Below, piece after piece: positions 1 through 7,704 of a stretch of 64,000 nt of DNA. A program made the position numbers and the translations under genes. Under the pieces are notes generated by a model. That model was not told the origin of the DNA. It did not search any database and saw only the letters and a program-made list of their open reading frames with translations. The stretch comes from RHKX01 sp963784885. Its GTDB lineage: Bacteria > Actinomycetota > Thermoleophilia > Solirubrobacterales > 70-9. The stretch spans positions 1-64,000 of the forward strand of contig CAWATA010000001.1 of NCBI GenBank assembly GCA_963784885.1. Direction: 5' to 3'. How positions within the stretch are numbered: position 1 is the stretch's first letter; the number at the start of each line of letters is the position of its first letter.

Positions 1-128
1 GCGACCGCACCGCCAACCGGCCCTCACTCGAACTGACACCCCGCCTGCAGCCCGCTCACCATCCGGCCGGGCTTTGGGCCGATCGACCGCACCTTCGAGC
101 GGTCGGGGGCTGGCTCGGCGCCAGTCGT

Positions 129-206
129 TAGGCGTTGAGCCGGCCGACGACGCGCTCGGCGTCCGCCTGCTCCATGTACCTGGGTACGCCGTGGGCTCAA
201 CGCCTA
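129..206. repeat. 13-bp inverted repeat, 52-nt spacer
   Basis: TAGGCGTTGAGCC at 129-141 is the exact reverse complement of 194-206. The spacer is too long for an ordinary terminator. It could be the paired ends of a small lost element or a chance leftover. Confidence 0.5.
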
Positions 207-340
207 GTCGATCGCCGCGGTCGCGATCAGCGGGATGTCCTCGGCCTGCTCTCGGCAACCGTGTCGGAGGCCGCTGCCTCCCGGAGCGCGAAAACCCTCC
301 TGGCGGAGGGCTCGAGCGTCACCCTGACGGACATAGCGGG

Positions 341-382
341 GACCCGATTCGTTTCTCGCTACGACGCACGGATCGTCGAGCG
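341..382 (+). repeat. REP-like hairpin element, copy R1
   Basis: This 42-nt unit starts GACCCGATTCG and ends GATCGTCGAGCG. Its right half folds as CGCT(A)CGACG, loop CACGGAT, CGTCGAGCG. Related copies or halves lie at 6065-6112, 7515-7583, 8948-8990, 9383-9409 and 12731-12755. This copy lies just past the stop codon of the minus-strand gene ending at 404. Confidence 0.7.
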
Positions 383-403
383 AGTCAGCGCTTGACCGGG
401 GCC

Positions 404-1615
404 CTAGCGCTTCAGCGTGACGAACAGCTTCGACTTCTTCGAGTTGCCGGCGCCGTCGGCGAGGGTGACGGCGATCTTCGCCTTGCCCTTCGACTTCTTC
501 AGCGCCTTGGCGATCTTCTTGTTGTCCTTGGGCTTCCTCGGCTTCAGCTTCAGGGTCGCCGACTTGCCCTGGGCGAGGGACTTCGAGGTCTTCTTGAGCT
601 TGTAGGACTTCTTCTTGACCGTGACCTTGCCGGAGGCGATGGCGTCGAGGTCCTCCTTGGCGTTGACCTCGACCCTGACGAGGACCTTGTTGCCCTTCTG
701 CTTCTGGGTCTTCTTGGCCGTCGCCTTGCCGTCGAGGGCGGTATCGACGGTGAAGTCGCGGGTCACAGGATTGCCGGTGTTGGCCTCGCTGTCGGTTGCG
801 CGTACGCTGAAGCTATGGGGGCCGTCGGGTAGGTTCGGGTAGGCCTTCGGCGAGCTGCAGGTAGCGAACAGCTCGGAGTCGAGGCTGCACTCGAAGCTTG
901 AGCCGGGCTCGCTGGAGGTGAAGCCGAAGCTTGGGGAGGCGTCGCCAACCAGGCCGGAGGGACCGGAGGTGATCGTGGTCTGAGGCGGAACGCACCCCCG
1001 CAACGGCGACGCGCCGTTGCGGGGGATCGGCGGGACGACGTCGAAATCGCTGGCGTTTCGGTCGGTGTCGAGACAACCATCCGCCCCGCGCAACTCCGCC
1101 GTCACGTTCGACGCCGTCGCCGCGGGACCCGAGCCCTCGAAACAGTCCGTACCAGCGCCGTAGCCGACGAAGTCGACGACCCCCGCGGTGGGACAGCCGC
1201 CGACGAGCGCCGTCGTGGTTGAAGTGAGCGCGACCTTGCCGGCGCTTGCGGAAAGCGATGCGGATCCGGTGGCGTCCGGGGTCGGCAGTGGCGTCGTGCC
1301 CCCAGCACCGCTCGCCAACTGGACAAGGTAGTAGCCGCCCGCGGGAACGGCCGGGCCGCCGAGCGCAGTCGTCGTCCAGGCCGTTCCGGTGGCGGGAGCG
1401 GACTGCACGGCCATCGTCGCAAGGTTGATCGGTCCCGAACTGACGTTGTGGAGCTCGACAAAGTCGTTCGTGTAGGTAGCGCCGCTGTTGCCGCCACCGC
1501 CGTAGATCTGAGAGATCGTCAGCGTCGTCGAGCGGGTCGCCGCGAAGGACGGGGCCACCGGGAGGATGCACGCACAGGCCGCTGCCGCCCACAAGATACG
1601 AAAGCCCGGAATCAC
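404..1615 (-). CDS. Secreted lamin-tail domain protein with Ig-like module and Lys-rich tail
   Basis: An exported protein of about 403 residues. The GTG at 1615 is chosen because it gives a clean signal peptide (IPGFRILWAAAACACILP then VAPSFA). A GTG at 1633 is also possible, and longer forms would run into the divergent gene. Next comes a lamin-tail-like domain (ISQIYGGGGNSG, DFVELHN, GYYLVQL, VDFVGYG), common in bacterial surface proteins and near extracellular nucleases. An Ig-like module follows (FECSLD, FATCSSP, SFSVRATD), and then a roughly 108-residue Lys-rich tail beginning DGKATAKKTQKQKG and ending FVTLKR. The tail recurs at 7245-7526, 9052-9408 and on the dehalogenase at 9453. A role at the cell surface is inferred; no enzymatic motif is seen. 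Confidence 0.8.
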   Translation of the reverse strand: MIPGFRILWAAAACACILPVAPSFAATRSTTLTISQIYGGGGNSGATYTNDFVELHNVSSGPINLATMAVQSAPATGTAWTTTALGGPAVPAGGYYLVQLASGAGGTTPLPTPDATGSASLSASAGKVALTSTTTALVGGCPTAGVVDFVGYGAGTDCFEGSGPAATASNVTAELRGADGCLDTDRNASDFDVVPPIPRNGASPLRGCVPPQTTITSGPSGLVGDASPSFGFTSSEPGSSFECSLDSELFATCSSPKAYPNLPDGPHSFSVRATDSEANTGNPVTRDFTVDTALDGKATAKKTQKQKGNKVLVRVEVNAKEDLDAIASGKVTVKKKSYKLKKTSKSLAQGKSATLKLKPRKPKDNKKIAKALKKSKGKAKIAVTLADGAGNSKKSKLFVTLKR

Positions 1616-1759
1616 GGGGGTGACTGTATCCACCTCCGCAGGACAGGCGACGGCCTGGCGGGGAGCTTTGGACAGCACGCGAACCTCGACCTTGAGGTAG
1701 CGTGCGTGTCTCTGCTTCGACGCGTCGGATGTGCGGGGCGCCCCAGATCGGAGGACCAA

Positions 1760-2134
1760 TTGAGGGTAGTTGTGTCACTCGCGCTGATCGCGCTCTCCCT
1801 GCTGTTAGCGAGCGTGGCCCCGGCCGCAATCCGCATCCCGACGGGGGTGACAGTGCACCTCTCGCCCGGCGGAACCGCCGACTACTTCTACGGGCTGGTC
1901 AAGACCCGCAAGGGGACATGCCGTACCCGCCAGCTCAAGGTTCTGCGGGACCCCGACGGTAACTCGGGCTACTCTCCCTACGCGAGCGGACTGCTCAGTA
2001 ACGTCGACGGCACCTGGACGCTCGACCCGTCCGAACCAATCCCCAACGGCTTCTACAAAGTGGTAGCCGTCAAGAAGGTCACCGCCACACGAGTCTGCAG
2101 GCCGGGCAGGTCTGCGCCCTTCTACGTGGACTGA
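1760..2134 (+). CDS. Small secreted protein, unknown function
   Basis: A 124-residue protein. The TTG at 1760 is preferred because GGAGG (1750-1754) lies 5 nt upstream. Residues 2-17 form a hydrophobic signal (VVVSLALIALSLLLAS) followed by an AxA-like cleavage region. The mature part has three cysteines (near residues 51, 112 and 124 of the extended frame) but no known domain. It is divergent from the lamin-tail gene. Probably an extracytoplasmic protein; family not recognised. Confidence 0.65.
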   Translation: MRVVVSLALIALSLLLASVAPAAIRIPTGVTVHLSPGGTADYFYGLVKTRKGTCRTRQLKVLRDPDGNSGYSPYASGLLSNVDGTWTLDPSEPIPNGFYKVVAVKKVTATRVCRPGRSAPFYVD

Positions 2135-2838
2135 CCGATCGATGGGCCGCTCCCCGACGCTGACCTAAATAGGCGGAAGGGCATCCACGAAGCAGGACGG
2201 CATCCACGCCTGCACCTAGCTCGGCTCGTCATCCGCGGGCCTGTGACCTTCGGTTTCGTAGCCTGACCGTTGGTGCCAGGGCCGATTACACCTTCGGCTC
2301 CAGAAGGGTCGTCGAAGTCTCCGCATCACCGACCGTTGCCGTATGCGGTCACCGACTTGAGCAACGGATGCGCCCGGACCATGTTGTGCGGCTCGCCGGT
2401 GACCGTGAGCTGACCCGGGGTGCCGCTCGGCTCCGCCGTTCCCTGGAGGCGGAAGCGGTCGATCTCGAACGGCAGGCTGTTCGAGCCGAGTGTCTGCGGG
2501 CCGTCGGTCAGCCCGGCTTCATGGTCAGTCTCGAGGATGAGGACGGCCTCATGAGCCGGCAGGTCATGCATCTGGCTTCCCGTGTGTCGAGGTGACGACG
2601 GTTGGTCCCACCCGAGCCATCTTGCCGCCTCCGCTTATGGCCGGCTCCGTTGCCGGGCGACAATCACGGACGCGGGCGATGGGCCGCCGTATCGAGCGTC
2701 GACTCTCCCGCCGTTGCGAGAACACTCGGCCTTTGCCCACGAGAGGCACTGACAGCTACTGGCCTACCCCGGTCTGCAGCCAGGGCCAGTCCGACCAGAG
2801 GAAAGGGTCTGGGGCGCTCCGGAACGCCGGGCGGCAGC
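2135..2838. other. 704-bp spacer with one weak coding candidate
   Basis: Between the small secreted gene and the propeller gene nothing is certain. The only frame with protein-like composition is on the minus strand at 2326-2571, listed separately. No RNA gene, hairpin with T-tract or repeat-family member was found here. Confidence 0.5.
2326..2571 (-). CDS. Possible short hypothetical protein or gene remnant
   Basis: An 81-residue frame opening MHDLPAHEAVLILETD. Its composition is protein-like (mixed acidic and hydrophobic residues, few of the Arg/Pro runs typical of shadow frames). The region before the ATG has only a weak GGGAAG in place of a ribosome site. I do not recognise a family. It could be a real small protein or the 3' remnant of a longer one, since the frame stays open to about 2632. 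Confidence 0.3.
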   Translation of the reverse strand: MHDLPAHEAVLILETDHEAGLTDGPQTLGSNSLPFEIDRFRLQGTAEPSGTPGQLTVTGEPHNMVRAHPLLKSVTAYGNGR

Positions 2839-3768
2839 TTACGGCCGGATCCCCCAGCCGGTCGGGTAGCTGCTGGACGTGGTCGGCGTCAAGCGGTGCT
2901 GGCGGGAGCCGTCGGCCCTCATCACGAAGACCTCGAAGTTGCCGCCGGCGTCGCGAGCGCTCGAGAAGACGATCTTCTTGCCGCTCGGGGAAAACCTGGG
3001 GTTGGCGCTGGGCACGGAGGGACTCGTCAGCCGCTTCGCATGGGTGCCGTCGATCCGGGAGATGAAGATCATCTGGTTTCCCATGTCGACGGTGCGGTCG
3101 AACACCATCTTGCGACCGTTCGGGGAGACGTCGGGGTACTCGTCGTAGGCCGAGGAATTGGTCAGCCTATGCAGCCGCCTGCCGTCCTTTCGCATCCTGT
3201 AAATGTGGCCGTCGTCGTAGCCCGAGAAGACGATCTTCTTGCCGTTCGGCGTGAACACGGGGGCGTCCTTAGCGAGACCGTTCGTGTTCACGATCCGCTG
3301 GTTGGAACCGTCCTTGTTCATCATCCAGATCTGCCGACTGCCGTCGCGATCGCTGACGAACGCGATCTTCTTCCCGTTCGGGGACCAGGTCGGCCAGATA
3401 TCACGGCCCGGAGCGCTCGTGAGCGGTTTCTGACCGAAACCGTTCGGACGCATCAGGAACAGATCGGATTCCCCGACCCCCGATGTCTGCCAGTAGACGA
3501 TCCGCTTTCCTTCGGGCGAGAGCGTCGCCCCGTCCTCATAGAAGTCGTTGTCGGTCAGCTGCCTAACACTGCTGCCGTCCGACTTCATCGAATAGATCTC
3601 GTAGGAGCGCCCATCGCGGTCGCTCTGGAAGAGAATCCGCCCGTCCTTTCCGGGGAAGGCAGCCGAAACCGTGGGTGCGGAAGCGAGGACTGCGAGCACG
3701 AGGCAGAGCAGGTAGACCAGGGTCCCGATTGCGACGGTTGCCGCTGACTTCGTCGGGCTGACCGGCAT
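2839..3768 (-). CDS. Secreted TolB-like WD40/PD40 beta-propeller
   Basis: The ATG at 3768 is chosen because AGGAGG lies 7 nt before it, giving 309 residues. Residues about 10-35 are a signal peptide or membrane anchor (TLVYLLCLVLAVLASAPTVSA). The rest is six repeats of the PD40 type, each with a turn such as SPNGKKIAFVSDRDG, SPEGKRIVYW, TPNGKKIVFSG or SPSGKKIVFSSARD. Such propellers bind proteins or peptidoglycan-linked ligands in the periplasmic or surface space. No TolB N-terminal domain and no tol-pal genes are nearby, so this is a stand-alone secreted propeller of unknown partner. Confidence 0.85.
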   Translation of the reverse strand: MPVSPTKSAATVAIGTLVYLLCLVLAVLASAPTVSAAFPGKDGRILFQSDRDGRSYEIYSMKSDGSSVRQLTDNDFYEDGATLSPEGKRIVYWQTSGVGESDLFLMRPNGFGQKPLTSAPGRDIWPTWSPNGKKIAFVSDRDGSRQIWMMNKDGSNQRIVNTNGLAKDAPVFTPNGKKIVFSGYDDGHIYRMRKDGRRLHRLTNSSAYDEYPDVSPNGRKMVFDRTVDMGNQMIFISRIDGTHAKRLTSPSVPSANPRFSPSGKKIVFSSARDAGGNFEVFVMRADGSRQHRLTPTTSSSYPTGWGIRP

Positions 3769-4010
3769 CTGCGGACCTCCTGGTCGGAGCAATCGATCGG
3801 GCGGGCAGGGATCGTGACTCGAGAGCGGTTACCGGCCCGTTGAACATCAAGTAACCAGCGTCAAGCTACTAGCGAACTCGCACGAGCCTACCATCGGTTT
3901 GCGCTCGTGCCGGCGTGACCCTGGGCCGGGTCGGGGTGTAGCCCGCCAGCCGCTTGGATGACACGATGCGGAGGGACTCTCAAGCACCTCTGCTGCCGCC
4001 ACTTTCTCGC

Positions 4011-4751
4011 TCAGGGCGCAGGGCCGGCCCAGGTGACGGCCAACTTCTCAGCCACAAGCGTGTTCGGCGTGTTGTCTTCGTTCGACTGCGCGGCGGCGAG
4101 CGTGATCTGATCGCCGGCGGAGAGACGCGCGACCAGAGTCGCGCTGATGACCGTCAGCTCATTGTTGAAACGGTTCGGGGGCAGGGTCACGCGCTGGTTC
4201 TCACCATTGCTGGCCGAGACCTGGACGAGGCGATATCCGTTGTCCTGGGGCAACCCCGGGGTTGCCGTGTCGTCGTTGGAAAACGTGACTCCTCCCGTGG
4301 CCACGTACATACCGTCGACCGGCACGGTCAGGACACTGGGATCCGACGCCGTCCACATGTCGAGCGGGTCATAGGCGTCGCTCGAGGTGTCGGTCATGCC
4401 CTCGACAACGGTGAAGGCGTCGTCAGGCAGAACATCGCCCCCTCCTTCGATGCGGGCCGCCGGAACCGCCTGAAGCGCGCCCGGACCAACAGCACCGTCT
4501 GCGAGGTCGGCCGCCTTCACTTTGCCGTCCTGAATCTCGCCGCTGCGGACGGCTGCTTTCGCGATGTCCGACGCCTTGACCTCGCCCTTCTTGATCTCAG
4601 GCGAGTGGACCACGTCGTCGGCCAAGTCATCGTGCTTGACCTTGTTCTTATCGCTCAACGCGACCGCTGTCGTGCCTCCGGCGAGCGCTAAAAACAGCGC
4701 GAGTGTCGACGTGACATTGGCGTAGGTGAGCCGCTCTCTCAACCTCTTCAC
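4011..4751 (-). CDS. Secreted protein with C1q/TNF-like jelly-roll domain
   Basis: 246 residues from GTG 4751. The N-terminus RLTYANVTSTLALFLALAGG is a signal peptide type found repeatedly in Solirubrobacterales secreted proteins. Residues 32-95 are hydrophilic repeats (KHDDLADDVVHSPEIKKGEV, KASDIAKAAV, KAADLADGAV), a stalk-like region. The last 130 residues have the strand pattern of a C1q/TNF-like jelly roll (FTVVEGMTD, VDGMYVATGGVTFSND, GYRLVQVSAS, LVARLSAGDQITLAAAQS). The fold assignment is inference from the pattern. Probably an oligomeric surface or extracellular binding protein. Confidence 0.75.
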   Translation of the reverse strand: MKRLRERLTYANVTSTLALFLALAGGTTAVALSDKNKVKHDDLADDVVHSPEIKKGEVKASDIAKAAVRSGEIQDGKVKAADLADGAVGPGALQAVPAARIEGGGDVLPDDAFTVVEGMTDTSSDAYDPLDMWTASDPSVLTVPVDGMYVATGGVTFSNDDTATPGLPQDNGYRLVQVSASNGENQRVTLPPNRFNNELTVISATLVARLSAGDQITLAAAQSNEDNTPNTLVAEKLAVTWAGPAP

Positions 4752-5131
4752 GACCCGAACCTATCGAGCACCGCAAAATGCTGTCAAGCCGTACCCATCG
4801 CGTGCCCCCGCCCCGCCCGTCTACGACAAGCAGAAACGGCGCGTCGAGATCTCGGCGACGGTTTCGGAGGCAGTTTCGCAGAGGCCTTCAAGAGCCCTCC
4901 CTGAGGGCTCGAGCGTGGTAGTGACGACAGCCGAGGGTGTTAAGCGCAGCGGTCGGAGTCACAGACAGCGACCCCGACAGCCAAGTGCGGGCCGGACGGC
5001 TGGGCGAGATCCACGGCGCGCACTGAGCCGGCCTTCGCCGAGTAGTCGCTACCGATGCCAATGACGTCGAACCATGGAACAGTCTTTCGCGTCGAAGCAC
5101 TGAGGATCGCCGACTGCGAAAGGAACGGAAG
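4752..5131. other. 380-bp divergent spacer
   Basis: This lies between two divergent secreted-protein genes, so both promoters must be here, though no strong -35/-10 pair was found. Positions about 4850-4930 resemble the block at 249-330, including the shared stretch GAGGGCTCGAGCG. No gene or RNA is seen. Confidence 0.5.
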
Positions 5132-5572
5132 ATGACGCGCATACGACTTGTCCTGCTGTTGAGCGGAGTGGCGCTCGTGGCGATCGGCGTCCTCGCGGGA
5201 TCGGTGATCGGCGATGACGGCACGACACGGATGGTGAACCGGATCTCGACCGCCTATCCGGCCGCGGAGAAGATCGCAATCGGCGGGACGCAGCTGCGGG
5301 GCGGAGGGGGCAAGGCGAAGATCATCTCGGGCTCATCCAAGAAGAGGACCGTCGCGTCGGCGACCGTCGACAGCGTCGAAATTAGATGCCCGAAGAAGAC
5401 GGTCGCGATCAGCGCCGGCTTCAACACCCAGGGCCCGGGACTGATCCCCATGAACATCGGCCGGGCTGGGGGGAAGGCGCGCAACTTCTTCATAGCCATT
5501 TACAACTCCACGAGCGGAGACCTGTCGTGGTCGGCAGACATCACCTGCGAGAAGGGCGTCAAGTTCGGGTGA
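5132..5572 (+). CDS. Small secreted protein, unknown function
   Basis: 146 residues from an ATG with a purine-rich ribosome site (AGGAACGGAAG) just before it. Residues 6-25 form one hydrophobic segment (LVLLLSGVALVAIGVLAGSVI), a signal peptide or anchor. The rest is small and Gly/Lys rich with two cysteines (in EIRCPKK and DITCEKG) that may pair in the exported protein. C-terminal strands (FFIAIYNSTSGDLSWSADITC) suggest a beta-sandwich. Family not recognised. Confidence 0.7.
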   Translation: MTRIRLVLLLSGVALVAIGVLAGSVIGDDGTTRMVNRISTAYPAAEKIAIGGTQLRGGGGKAKIISGSSKKRTVASATVDSVEIRCPKKTVAISAGFNTQGPGLIPMNIGRAGGKARNFFIAIYNSTSGDLSWSADITCEKGVKFG

Positions 5573-5693
5573 GCCCATGCATCTTCACGCCGAGGCCGTG
5601 CGGTAGGCCGATCTCCGGCGCCTCAATGTAGCTGCGAAGCGCCTCCGTGTTCTTGCCGAATCGTGAAGAGGCGAACGCCCATCGGGGATGGGC

Positions 5694-5969
5694 CTAGCGC
5701 CTGACGATGTTGTGGATCTCGATTACCTCGGGCTCACCGGGGTCGATGCCGACCTCGGAGAGCACCGGCATCAATCTCTCACCGAATGTGTCGAGCTGCT
5801 CCCGGGAATCCCAGATCTCGCTCACGCGCAGGTTCGGATCGCCACCGAAGCAGACGTGGTAGTCGAGTCCATCCGGGGGCCAATCGCCAACCTCCCCAAG
5901 GCGGCGAATTGTCTCGTCGTACTCCGGCGCGGTCATCGAGGCCGGGGCGAAGCGGATAAGGATGCTCAT
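5694..5969 (-). CDS. ABM-like dimeric alpha/beta-barrel protein
   Basis: 91 residues with a strong AGGAGG 5 nt before the ATG. The layout beta (MSILIRFAP), helix (APEYDETIRRLGEV), beta (LDYHVCFGG), beta (LRVSEIWDS), helix (REQLDTFGERLMPVLSEVG), beta (EVIEIHNIV) matches the antibiotic-biosynthesis-monooxygenase/NIPSNAP-like ferredoxin-fold family. Members are small monooxygenases or ligand binders. It follows the MarR regulator on the same strand, so it may belong to the same response module. Confidence 0.7.
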   Translation of the reverse strand: MSILIRFAPASMTAPEYDETIRRLGEVGDWPPDGLDYHVCFGGDPNLRVSEIWDSREQLDTFGERLMPVLSEVGIDPGEPEVIEIHNIVRR

Positions 5970-6064
5970 CGAGTCCTCCTACTTTGGGGTCCCGATGAAA
6001 CTACTCCCATCGGAATGGGGGAGGCGCATCCGATTCCTTGCGGCCTCGCCACGGGCGAGTCGGC

Positions 6065-6112
6065 GGTGGTAGCGAGAACGGATAACCGCCCGATTCGTTT
6101 CTCGCTACCACC
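6065..6112. repeat. REP-like element forming a perfect 14-bp hairpin, copy R2
   Basis: GGTGGTAGCGAGAA (6065-6078) pairs exactly with 6099-6112 across a 20-nt loop that contains CGCCCGATTCG, the core of the REP-like family. It lies after the stop of the MarR gene and before the ABM gene, so it could end or attenuate transcription between them. Confidence 0.75.
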
Positions 6113-6160
6113 CGCAGATGCTCGAACGGCAACGCCCCACGGCGGTGATGGCAGTGTCCA

Positions 6161-6667
6161 TTACGGAGGCCCGTCCTCAACGGTCTCGAAACCGGACGCG
6201 ACAGCTTCGTTGAGCTTTCCCAGGATCTCGCGCAACTCGGCGAACTGCCTGAACCCGAGCGTTTGCGCCCACTCAGCTTCGGTCTCGAGCACTATCTCGC
6301 GCATCGCCGCGCCCGCCGCGCGTCCGCGTGACGTCAGTCGAATGCGCTTGAAACGCTGGTCGGCGCCGTCCGGCACGCGCTCCAGATACCCGAGCCCCTC
6401 CATCTGTCCGAGCAGGTAATTGAGCGCCTGCTTGGTCATCCGCGTGCGGGTCGCGAGATCCGAAGGACGCATGTTCTCGGGTCCTGGGTATTGCAGGACG
6501 CTCAAGTGCGGGGCGATCAAGTCGTCGTAGCCCCGCTGGTGGAGCCCGGTGAGCATTCTCTCGTGTACGGCCTCCCAGGGCCGACGGAGCAGCGCACCGA
6601 TAAGCGGCGGTCCGGGATCTGAGGCTGTTTTATTCGATCGGGTCAAGTGACTTGACAAGTCTCGCAA
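6161..6667 (-). CDS. MarR-family transcriptional regulator
   Basis: Up to 168 residues. The middle holds a winged helix-turn-helix: NMRPSDLATRTRMTKQALNY as the recognition region, then the wing LERVPDGADQRFKRIRLTSRG with the DxR signature of MarR proteins. Flanking helices form the dimer interface. The start is unsettled: TTG at 6667 or TTG at 6646, neither with a good ribosome site. The gene is divergent from the cupin gene. The short space between them carries two inverted repeats, so autoregulation and control of the cupin gene are likely. MarR proteins usually repress and respond to small aromatic or oxidising ligands; the ligand cannot be told here. Confidence 0.85.
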   Translation of the reverse strand: MRDLSSHLTRSNKTASDPGPPLIGALLRRPWEAVHERMLTGLHQRGYDDLIAPHLSVLQYPGPENMRPSDLATRTRMTKQALNYLLGQMEGLGYLERVPDGADQRFKRIRLTSRGRAAGAAMREIVLETEAEWAQTLGFRQFAELREILGKLNEAVASGFETVEDGPP

Positions 6668-6686
6668 GCTTGACTAGAGTTGTCAA
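6642..6686. promoter_or_regulatory. Two inverted-repeat operators between marR-type and cupin genes
   Basis: GTCAAG-TGA-CTTGAC at 6642-6656 is a perfect 6-bp inverted repeat. TTGAC-N7-GTCAA lies at 6670-6686. Both share the half-site TTGAC/GTCAA. The first overlaps the -35 box of the cupin promoter and the second follows its -10 box, which is where a repressor would sit. Confidence 0.65.
6652..6680 (+). promoter_or_regulatory. Sigma-A-type promoter of the cupin gene
   Basis: TTGACA (6652-6657), 17-nt spacer, TAGAGT (6675-6680). The -35 box is consensus and the -10 box matches four of six. Transcription would start near 6687, giving a leader of about 40 nt before the ATG at 6729. Confidence 0.6.
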
Positions 6687-6728
6687 ACTATTTTACTCAG
6701 CCTACGGGCGACACGAGAGGTGATCGAA

Positions 6729-7187
6729 ATGAACCAAGTCACAAGCGAGACCATCACCGTCGGCCAGCTCGGTGTTCGGTTCCTCGTCGACGGCGCCGAC
6801 GCCAACGGCAGCGTGAGCGTCTTCGAGTGCTACGTCCCCGCGAATTCCAGGATGCCGGCGCCACACAGCCACGATGCCTTCGAGGAGACGATCTACGGTC
6901 TCGATGGCGTTACCACCTGGACGATCGACGGCCAGTCGACCGAGATCGGCGTGGGTGACGCAGTCTGCGTGCCGCGCGGCGCGATCCACGGATTTGAGAA
7001 CCGCGGCAATGAGGACGCGACGTTCCTCGCGATCGCCAGCCCCGGCGTGTTCGGTCCGGGCTACTTCATCGAGGTGGGCGAGGTCCTCGCCGCCTCCGCC
7101 GGTGCTCCGCCGGACCTCTCCGCGCTGGCGGAGGTGATGAGCCGGCACGGGCTTACGCCGGCCCCGCCCACCGAGGCCCATGCCTGA
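6729..7187 (+). CDS. Single-domain cupin
   Basis: 152 residues. The ATG at 6729 is preferred over the GTG at 6720 because GAGAGG (6715-6720) lies 8 nt upstream. Cupin motif 1 is PHSHDAFEETIYGLDG (two His and a Glu as metal ligands). Motif 2 is GDAVCVPRGAIHGFEN with the fourth ligand His. A C-terminal helix follows. Such small cupins are metal-dependent dioxygenases, isomerases or binders; the substrate is unknown. Its promoter overlaps putative MarR operators, and the ABM-like protein behind the regulator suggests a three-gene detoxification or redox-response locus. Confidence 0.85.
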   Translation: MNQVTSETITVGQLGVRFLVDGADANGSVSVFECYVPANSRMPAPHSHDAFEETIYGLDGVTTWTIDGQSTEIGVGDAVCVPRGAIHGFENRGNEDATFLAIASPGVFGPGYFIEVGEVLAASAGAPPDLSALAEVMSRHGLTPAPPTEAHA

Positions 7188-7244
7188 AACGGATGCAGCG
7201 ATGAGAGATAGCCCTTCCTCGCTACGAAGTCGGAGGCACTTGGC

Positions 7245-7526
7245 CGCTAACGGTCCGGAGCCGGGCAAGGCGGGCTTCAAGCTCCAGCGCTGAACAAGAG
7301 CATCGCCTCCGGCAGAAAGAGGACGCTGAAGCTGAAGGCGACCGACGCCGGCAACAAGAAGCTGGTCAAGTTCGTCGAGAAGGGCAGGAAGGCGACGGCG
7401 AAGCTCAGGATCACGCTCAGCGACAAGGCCGGGAACACCGAGACCACCAAGCTCAAGGTGAAGCTGAAGGGGTCGGCGGCGGGACGCATTGACCCCCGGC
7501 AACCCCGCATGGGCAAGCGGTCGTAG
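7245..7526 (+). pseudogene. Remnant of a Lys-rich C-terminal tail module
   Basis: From the CTG codon at 7290 the frame reads LNKSIASGRKRTLKLKATD, then KFVEKGRKATAKLRITLSD and KAGNTETTKLKVKLKG. This is the second half of the tail seen on the lamin-tail and dehalogenase proteins. Just before it the matching residues (GKAGFKLQ) lie in another frame, so a one-base shift has occurred, and no start codon or upstream domain exists. The frame then runs into REP element R3, which supplies the stop codon. Confidence 0.7.
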
Positions 7527-7583
7527 CGAGAACCGATACCCGACCCGATTCGTCGCTCGCCACGACGCACGGATCGTTGAGCG
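7515..7583 (+). repeat. REP-like element, longest copy R3
   Basis: The left half, 7515-7539 (AAGCGGTCGTAGCGAGAACC and five more bases), is identical over 25 nt to 12731-12755. The right half matches R1 with changes. GTCGT(A)GCGAG on the left can pair with CTCGC(C)ACGAC on the right. It shows that the two separate half-elements elsewhere are parts of one unit. Confidence 0.7.
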
Positions 7584-7704
7584 CCGGCGCCTCGCGACCT
7601 GATCCCGAATTATCCTGCTCGCTGGATGCGGGCGCGGCGGCCCACGGGGTCGGTCGCAGCTCGCTGGATAGGATCGGAAGATCGGCGATCAGGAGCCATA
7701 CCCG

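Larger units (their letters stand above)
1..403. other. Intergenic region with repeats, no convincing gene
   Basis: No reading frame here looks like a real protein. What can be seen is a perfect 13-bp inverted repeat (129-141 and 194-206), a block at about 249-330 that resembles another intergenic block at about 4850-4930, and a REP-like element at 341-382 just beyond the stop of the lamin-tail gene. It looks like a repeat-rich, decayed intergenic region. Confidence 0.6.

Noticed and set aside
2180..2208. Two direct copies of GGCATCCACG
   Set aside because: Only two 10-bp copies, with no array and no similar sequence nearby; chance cannot be excluded.
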